Of a stretch of DNA of 64,000 nucleotides, positions 57,401-64,000 are shown in pieces. Below the pieces are notes generated by a model that was given only the letters and a program-made list of their open reading frames with translations, was not told the origin of the DNA and searched no databases. The stretch is from Eleginops maclovinus (Eukaryota; Chordata; Actinopteri; Perciformes; Eleginopidae). The position numbers and the translations under genes are program-made. The stretch lies in the NCBI RefSeq assembly GCF_036324505.1, contig NC_086363.1:5460655-5524654 (forward strand), given 5' to 3'. The first letter of the stretch is position 1; the number at the start of each line of letters is the position of its first letter.

Positions 57401-60400
57401 GCCAGTCTCCAGATCTCAACCCCATAGAAAATCTTTGGAGGGAGTTGAAAGTCCGTGTTGCCCAGCGACAGCCCCATAACATCACTGCTTTAGAGGAGAT
57501 CTGCATGGAGGAATGGGCCAAAATACCAGCAACAGTGTGTGAAAACCTGGTGAAGACTTACAGAAAACGTTTGACCTCTGTCATTGCCAACAAAGGGTAT
57601 ATAACAAAGTATTGAGATGAACTTTTGTTATTGACCAAATACTTATTTTCCACAATCATTTGAAAATTAATTCATTAAAAATCCTACAATGTGATTTCCT
57701 GGATTTTTTTTTCTCATTCTGTCTCTCATAGTTGAGGTATACCTATGATAAAAATGACAGGCCTCTCTCATCTTTTTAAATGGGAGAACTTGCACAATTG
57801 GTGGCTGACTAAATACTTTTTTGCCCCACTGTATCCTCCTAGGGCCCCATTGTGTTTTTTAAACCAATCACCTCACTGAGGGTCGTGGCCAGCAGCATTA
57901 CCCTCATTACGATTAGAGCTACAGACACAGAATCAGCACTTTTAAAACAGGGCTGGAAACAGAGAGGTTTATGGGATACATGATCTGTTTTGTATTTTGA
58001 GACAAACACTCCAGAGACATGTTTTGTACATATCTGAGACCTATAATATATAGTTGAAACAGAGTATAATAGGGGACCTTTAAGATAGGCTCTGGGAATG
58101 TGAGCTGGGACTCGAGAAGCAAATAATTCCTGAAATAGAGTTTCATTCTTTTAGGTGTATGGTGTAAAAAACAGACCTGCAGAGTCGAGCATGTGTGTAC
58201 TGGAGGAAGACTCCCGTGTCTCCCTGAGCCTGCAGCATCCTGTCCCAGTCAAACTTATAGTCTGAGTACAGAGGACCTTTGAAGTCCTGAAACAAAGTCA
58301 AAGGAATCAAGAATCTTTAAGCACATTACGCAGAAAAGTCAGATCTTTTACTAAAGTTCAAACTAACGATTTACCTGGACTATTAGTGCACTGATTCCCA
58401 CTTTCTCTGCTATGTCCTCAGGGTCGTCCATTTCTTTAGTCGCTGTGGAAAGTAAAACAAAGGTTAATAATTCTCACAGTGGATATCCAAATGAGGGAGT
58501 CTTTAATTTCCTTTAAGGCGTAAATATAAGGTGTTCATGAACTGATGTTTAAATGACTCCTGCTCCTCCAGGAAAACACATGTCACAAACAGACCAATGG
58601 ATGATTGGGGACATGCAATAAACATCTGACTAATGAAACAATTACTGCCTTTACTTTTGGACTGGCTCATGTTGTGCAGCATCCTGGTGCGAGCTTCATT
58701 CAGCACGTCCTCCAGGAACACCACCTCCCCACTCCGAGTGCTCATGCCCCGCACCAGGCCGAAGGGCACATGCTCACACCTGCAACCAGAGCGGGAATAC
58801 ACATTTAGTTGTGAAGAAAATCCGTATAACACTAAGAAAAAATACGTATAAGTGTAAGTGTTGTTATCACAATTTTAGCTTAGTACAAATGGATAAGTAG
58901 TTTTAGAAACAGCAGTCCTTGCAAACTGATGCATTATCATCTAAGCAGCACTTAAATGTTGAAGTTGGTGGAGGTAAAGCTTTTTTTTAACACCTATTTG
59001 GTATTATGATATTGCCTAAATCTTATCACATTTTGTGTTATATGTTTAAAAACGTTTTTATTTTTAAAGTTACTATGCTGTCAAATACGAGGAATAAAAC
59101 ACAAAATATTGCCCTCTGAGATGAAGTGGATTTAAGGTAAAAAGTAGCGTAGAATGTAACAAAACATACCTAAAGAAGAGTACATGAAAAGGTCTAAATA
59201 CATTTTTAAGGTGCTTGTGATTTACTTAAGTGAATGAGTAAATGTACTAAGCAACAATTGAGCCAAGCATGCAGCTGCATTTACACTGACACAAGAGAAA
59301 CAGTCATCTTTGAGAGCTGTTTCTGATTAAAAGCTACGGTCTGTGGTGGGCGGGGTATTTCTCAGTCCATCTTTTCCCATTTGGGTACAATCACAATGAG
59401 AGAGGAAATACTGGTCTCAGAAATACAATATTTATTCCGGACTGGAACACTGACTTGATTATATTCCCATTTAAACATATGTAGTGTGAAAAGTTATTGA
59501 AGAGGTTATATAAAACTAGCCTTCTATCTCTTAGGGCCTTTATACAACTACTACTTTAAGATTATAACATTAAGAGTTAACCGCCGCTCTTGTTATGTAT
59601 GTGTTGTGTGCAGGTGGTTTTCCTACTACCTGTCCGCCCAAGTGTGTCCCAAAGCTCGCAAGACGTGGAACAACTGGTTGAAGTGGTTGGCTTGACTTTT
59701 ATCCGTCTAAAAAATGAACAAACATGCTTTCAATTCAGGAAAATGATCAATATGTAGCAATAACAAGCATGTGAAGAGAGTTAAAGGAAAGAAGAAAGAC
59801 AATCAAGAACTGTTATAGTGGCACAAACATTTGATATACAATCTCATTTTAATCGGCTCTCATACCAGAGTCAAAGGAAACCAGAATTACAGGACAGACG
59901 TCACTAAAGACAATCAAATGATCAACTTTCAGAATGTGGGTAAGCAAGTGTTCAAACATTTATGTGCACTGCAGGGCACGGCATGTGCGTATTGGTTTTT
60001 CTTCTTTCAACAATTAGGATTGTTAGCACTTCAGTGGTATTGTGCTTTATTTTGAACATGTCAGTGCTTTTATAACTGTAGATTTGTGTCTAATTATCAA
60101 ATATCGGTCCTCCCTTAATTTAAAATAGAGAGAGTAAAATTGAGTGCACATCTTTCCTTACCACATAAATCATCTCATCAAAATTGTACTTTTCTTTCCG
60201 GTCCATCGCTGCAGCAAGATCTCTGAAAGGCAGAACATTACCCGTTACTGTACGATCCACTTTCACTCAAACATCCTTTCCGATGCAGTATTCATCTGAT
60301 AACGTAGGTTTGATCCGTCATTTTTTTATTTGGCTGGATTCGTTGACCACATCTCCTCGAACTGACCTGGTGATGTAGAGCGTTGTGCCGTCGGCACGCT

Positions 60401-63400
60401 GGACCGCACAGACGCTGCTCATGTCTCCAGCTGTGGACGTATCCACTATGCCTGCTCCTGTCCTGTAAATACAGCAAGTCCATGCTAGCTCAAATTCTTA
60501 AAACACCAAAGTTATATAAAATGAACACAGCCTCCAGACTTAAACATCTTTACCTTGTCACTGAAGCGGGTCTTATTACTATAAATATGTGGTACTTTAA
60601 GTTGTGATGCTTGCAAACACAAAACTTGCAGTTCTTTGAATATTTATCTTCAGCCCTTGCCAGCAAAATAGGATCATGATCATTTGAGTTAAAACATTTC
60701 TTTAGACAATATATTACCAAAACTGTGTCGGTAACTTCTCAAATGCTGCAAGTTTCATACGGTTTTTACTGTTTATATTATATATCTAGAATATGTATAT
60801 CTACCACTTACTGTTTATATTGACAATACAGTTGAAGCTAATCTAAAAGATATGGACAGGGCAGATACAATATTAAAGTCAATGTGTCAGTGCTCTCTGG
60901 TGGACAAACTATGAATTACAAACTGTAAAACACCACATTAAGGGACATACAGTATCTACATTAAAATAAAATCAACCTCCAACACAGTATATAAGATGGT
61001 ACGTCACAAAGTAACCAACCAGAAAGGACCAGGGCAAAAGATATCTCATATTACCTGCTCCTTATTCAAAATAGATAAATAACTAATAAATAGATTCTCA
61101 GCCGATAGAGTGCTGCAGGAATTCATCCTAAAGTCTAGAAAAGGAGTCAGCATTTGAACACTTTGGTTTCCCTTATGTCAGAGTCGATAGGTTTTTGGGA
61201 TGGGATGAGCTAAAATGCCTGAAATAATAGATCAGACATACTTTAGGGCAGTGAAGAAACCAACTGGGAGTAGGAAGCTGAACCACTGGTCTCCTAAGAG
61301 ATGTTTTTGCTTGTTTACATGTTGACATACTCAGAGGATTTCAACAGGCCTCGGCTCTGCAGCTGCTGCACCACCTCCTGGGCTTGGTGTTGGTGAAAGG
61401 ACTCCCCAGAGTAAACATCAAAGTGGACACTTAAACGCTGAAAAGATTTACAAATGAACGTTAAATTTGACATTAATACAGAGGATCGGACCTAACCCTA
61501 ACCCTAACCCTAACTCAAAGGACATAATTCACCATTATATGTGGTTAATAAACGACACACACCTTCGTCTCTATTTTCTCACAACTTCTAAAGGATTATA
61601 TTTCCTCTATTGATATTTTCTTTAGTTCATATGTCAGAGTTTAGGTTTTTTTGTTGTTGTCATGAATGGTATTTGTCCAGCTGGTCTTACTTTGTAAACG
61701 CGCTGATACTCGTCCACTGTGATCTCTCTGAACTGTTGCCATAACGACACAGCTTCGCTCTCATGCTGCTCCAGCTGTCTGAAGAAGTCTCTGGCCGCCT
61801 GCATCATGTCCTCATTATGCTCTGCTTCTTGGTTTACTAGAACATAAACCTGCAAGACAAGAACAAACAGAAGTGCCTCTATAATATTGAAGAAATATAT
61901 TTTTTAAAGCAGGAACAGAAATATTTCCTCCCCTAGTGTTTCAAAGGGGAACTGTTGGAGGAGTTCTTTCCATTTTCCATAAAGCTACCAACAACACGGG
62001 ATACACTGCATTCATTTCCAAAACGCATACTCACCTCAAACAAATGCTGTAAGGGATTCTGTTTCAGTTTCTCCTGACAGCCAAATTTTCCAAACCCAGC
62101 TCCCAGCAAACCTGAAGTAATACATATAAAGCTTACACAGAGAGAAGCTTCTAGGACTTTATTCACCATTGAATATTTTACACACTTTATCCTCACCGAA
62201 CTGCATACCCCAGTCTCCGAGGTAGTTCATTCGAATAACGTTGTTTCCAAGTGACTGCTTTAGGTTGGCGATGAAGTTACCTGGATACGGTGATTATATT
62301 TATTTATATATATATTATTTCTGCTACTGAACAAATAGAATTCAAGCTAAACTCACCAATAATTGTAGATCTTAAGTGTCCAGCATGAAACTTCTTGGCA
62401 ATATTTGGAGAGCTGCAAATTGAAATACACATTGATTCTGTCTGTTGACAATCTGAAAGAGGAATACATACATACACATGGTGGTGAAGTTATATGTCAA
62501 ACACACCTATACTCAACTAATGTTGTTCCTTTCTTAAGAGCTTTGAAGAGTTCACTATTAAATCCAAATTTGTAATCATCCTCCTTTACAAATGGCTCCA
62601 ATGTTTTCTAAAATCAGGAGTAATAGAACAGATTACAATCGCAGAATAAGACTTTTGTTTATGCCAAAGAGGAAAATAAAACCGACAAACCTCGACAAGA
62701 AGCTTCCGATTCACTTTGAAGTGTATCACTCCATTTCCAGCAGAAATATCTTCCACCACATTGTCCTGCTTTAACTGAGAAGTACAAAAAGATTTGAATG
62801 CATATAAATAAGGTCATGTGTGGTTTTTGTTTTTTTTTTGCTTAGGATACAGAAATATCGAATTATCTTTTTGATTGAAGTCAAATGTTATACGACACAC
62901 ATAATACAAATGGGAAAACTCAGTATTTGTATTGAGTATAATAAATAAACAATTGCACAAACAATAATGAAACCATTTACTCTCTGTGCTTTTTGCATTT
63001 ACCTGCAGTGTTTTATATTAAATAATGAAAAAGCAATCTGTTTGTGAGCCTACAACCAGGCTTCCTACAACTGTAATCTTACCCGGTTGGCCAATTCCTC
63101 TGATTGTTGCTGGATGCCACCACTGGATGGTAAAACCCCAGTGCTCCGTAATGTGTTGATTGACAGTTTGAAATCAGGACTCTCTCTGAGGAGAAGAAGT
63201 TCAAGGAGCTTTAACAACCAAACAAACACATATAGAGAGGACAAACAGAGGTATTCTTAAACAATCTTAACTGTTTCTTAAAAACTGGAACTGCTGACAG
63301 AGCTGGTATGAAGACATCCTCAGATTGCTGCAAGGTACGACCCAGCTACACAGCAAAAAACACACAAAAAGGTCAAAGATGTCATAGATAAACAGTCTCC

Positions 63401-63524
63401 TCTTGTATTTACATCCTCCAGGGTCAATGCATGCTGCAAGGTTAGCATTAGCATACTATGTCATCTATTAGTCTTTCAGCTTCGTTACCTTTGCTGCTAT
63501 CTTTCTTCTGAAAAAACAAGCCAT
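54495..63524 (-). CDS. rars2: mitochondrial arginyl-tRNA synthetase
   Basis: Charges mitochondrial tRNA-Arg. Twenty coding exons join in phase from ATG 63524 (exon 1 63489-63524, exon 2 63272-63345) to the stop at 54495, the same exon number as human. The N-terminus [12 protein letters not shown] is short and basic, consistent with mitochondrial import. Exon 6 has the class I HIGH-type signature in [14 protein letters not shown]; exons 7-8 have [14 protein letters not shown]; exon 11 [10 protein letters not shown]; exon 13 [14 protein letters not shown]; exon 14 [20 protein letters not shown] in place of a KMSKS loop; exon 16 [14 protein letters not shown]; and the end reads [13 protein letters not shown]. 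No lesion was found. Exon boundaries between exons 3 and 20 are accurate to a few bases. Intron 16 holds a Tc1 element and intron 9 a telomere-like array. SLC35A1 is also its neighbour in human. Confidence 0.95.
56228..56425 (+). repeat. left inverted repeat of the Tc1 element
   Basis: About 198 bp, inverse of 57632-57831. Both copies contain GATGAGAGAGGCCTGT, ATCATAGGTA and AAATCACATTGTAGGATT blocks. Confidence 0.9.
56593..57615 (+). CDS. Tc1 transposase, DD34E, intact
   Basis: A single exon of 340 residues, the normal Tc1 length. The N-terminal paired-like DNA-binding region (about 1-110) contains two helix-turn-helix units around [20 protein letters not shown] and [19 protein letters not shown]. 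The catalytic triad is Asp 153 ([12 protein letters not shown]), Asp 244 ([10 protein letters not shown]) and Glu 279 ([11 protein letters not shown]), with exactly 34 residues between the last two. The glycine-rich box [13 protein letters not shown] is also present. No stop or frameshift is seen, so the enzyme may be functional. The usual FQQDNDPKH is FQHDHDPKH here, which leaves the Asp in place. Confidence 0.96.
   Translation: MAKTKELSKETRDKIVDLHQAGKTESAIGKQLGVKKSTVGAIIRKWKTYKTTANLPQSGAPRKISPRGVKMITRTVSKNPRTTRGDLVNDLQRAGTKVTEATISNTLRRQGLKSCSSRRVPLLKPVHVQARLKFDRGHLDDPEEDWENVILSDETKIELFGKNSTRRVWRRKNAELHPKNTIPTVKHGGGNIMLWGCFSAKGPGRLIRVKERMNGAMYREIWSENLLPSARALKMKRGWVFQHDHDPKHTARATKEWLRKKHFKVLEWPSQSPDLNPIENLWRELKVRVAQRQPHNITALEEICMEEWAKIPATVCENLVKTYRKRLTSVIANKGYITKY
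57632..57831 (-). repeat. right inverted repeat of the Tc1 element
   Basis: About 200 bp, inverse of 56228-56425 with scattered mismatches and small indels. Confidence 0.9.
61491..61514. repeat. short interstitial telomeric repeat
   Basis: Four CCCTAA-type units in rars2 intron 9, the second such array in the window (see 43351-43376). Confidence 0.9.
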
Positions 63525-64000
63525 GTTTCGCAAACGACCAATCACGCGTTTGTGAAAATAAAGTCGTTGCTAATTTAGCAACGATTACATTCTGTTTAAT
63601 CAATTCACATTGGTATAGCTAATGCACTTCCTCCTTAGTCACACCGCTTCCTTCCAGCTCGTCGAATCAAAAGCTTCGTTTGCTTACTACGTCACCGACT
63701 AGAATGGGTTCGTTCGATTACTTTCTCCGTTGCTCCCGACGGTGAGTACCAGTGCGGTTACTTTAAACGGGTTCATGAAAAAATGAAACGTAATAAATGA
63801 ATGTTATAAATTAATAAATATTTATATAAATGCTGCCAAATGTCCGCCACATTAAAACTTCAGAAAGAAAAGTACAAGCAAGGCGATTATGTGAAAAATA
63901 AGGAATAGGATTCAATTTAAATTATATTTTAGCTCATTTTAATACATTCATTTGGTTTTCATCTGCCGGTCCTATACAAACCCCACACGTTACCAGGCTT
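63525..64000. promoter_or_regulatory. divergent promoter of rars2 and a probable first exon on the + strand
   Basis: Leftward transcription of rars2 starts here. A good donor, GACG/GTGAGT, at 63741-63742 suggests that a + strand gene has its first exon ending at 63741. An ATG at 63703 would give MGSFDYFLRCSR, but the exon may be non-coding. In human the head-to-head partner of RARS2 is ORC3; the short peptide does not match ORC3 well, so identity is left open. An ACGTCA half-site lies near 63690. The rest is AT-rich. Confidence 0.45.

Larger units (their letters stand above)
56228..57831 (+). mobile_element. full-length Tc1/mariner element, 1604 bp
   Basis: Inserted at TA (56226-56227 and 57832-57833). 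The terminal inverted repeats are about 200 bp each, beginning CAGTGGGGCAAAAAAGTATT and differing at only about a dozen positions. One open transposase frame lies between them. It is in rars2 intron 16, opposite to the host gene. The terminus is a very common, widely spread Tc1 type of fishes. Confidence 0.95.

Noticed and set aside
56760..57521. Several - strand frames of 60-160 codons
   Set aside because: Shadows of the Tc1 transposase.

Overview
The window is ordinary teleost (probably percomorph) nuclear DNA. The genes are split by GT-AG introns, often only 80-300 bp long. The proteins are vertebrate orthologues. The repeats are fish types: Tc1, hAT, small palindromic elements, a tRNA-derived SINE with an L2-like LINE fragment, and long GT tracts. 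No bacterial, viral, CRISPR or operon-like features were seen. Exons below were assembled by eye from splice signals, reading phase and family similarity.

Layout. 1-1173: ambiguous edge exon and UTR. 1174-1983 (-): grcc10 (C12orf57 orthologue). 2891-3770 (+): saysd1. 4410-8520: an intact hAT transposon with 15-bp terminal repeats, a perfect 8-bp target duplication and an open two-exon transposase. 10351-13444 (+): bpnt1, with a one-base frame lesion in exon 6. 15351-20009 (-): ppp1cb, complete at 327 codons. 20832-23443 (+): a cytosolic sulfotransferase of the SULT3 / amine-sulfotransferase type, with two frame lesions. 25662-41585 (-): a 42-exon phospholipase B1 (plb1) with three GDSL-lipase repeats, the first lacking every catalytic block. 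46541-47253 (+): ypel5. 48877-52618 (+): slc35a1. 54495-63524 (-): rars2, 20 exons, with a full-length Tc1 element holding an open DD34E transposase in intron 16. 63525-64000: divergent promoter and probably the first exon of the next + strand gene.

How the genes relate. They are mostly unrelated housekeeping or metabolic genes in head-to-head (grcc10/saysd1, ppp1cb/sult, rars2/next gene) and tail-to-tail (bpnt1/ppp1cb, sult/plb1, slc35a1/rars2) pairs. One biochemical link exists: sulfotransferases release PAP, and BPNT1 destroys PAP; the two genes lie about 7.4 kb apart and both carry frame lesions here. The gene order joins blocks that in human are on separate chromosomes (PPP1CB-PLB1-YPEL5 on 2p23 and SLC35A1-RARS2 on 6q15).

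The points most worth checking are the intact hAT element, the 99-nt plb1 intron that encodes an in-frame signal-peptide-like start, the catalytically dead first plb1 repeat, and whether the bpnt1 and sulfotransferase lesions are real or assembly indels.
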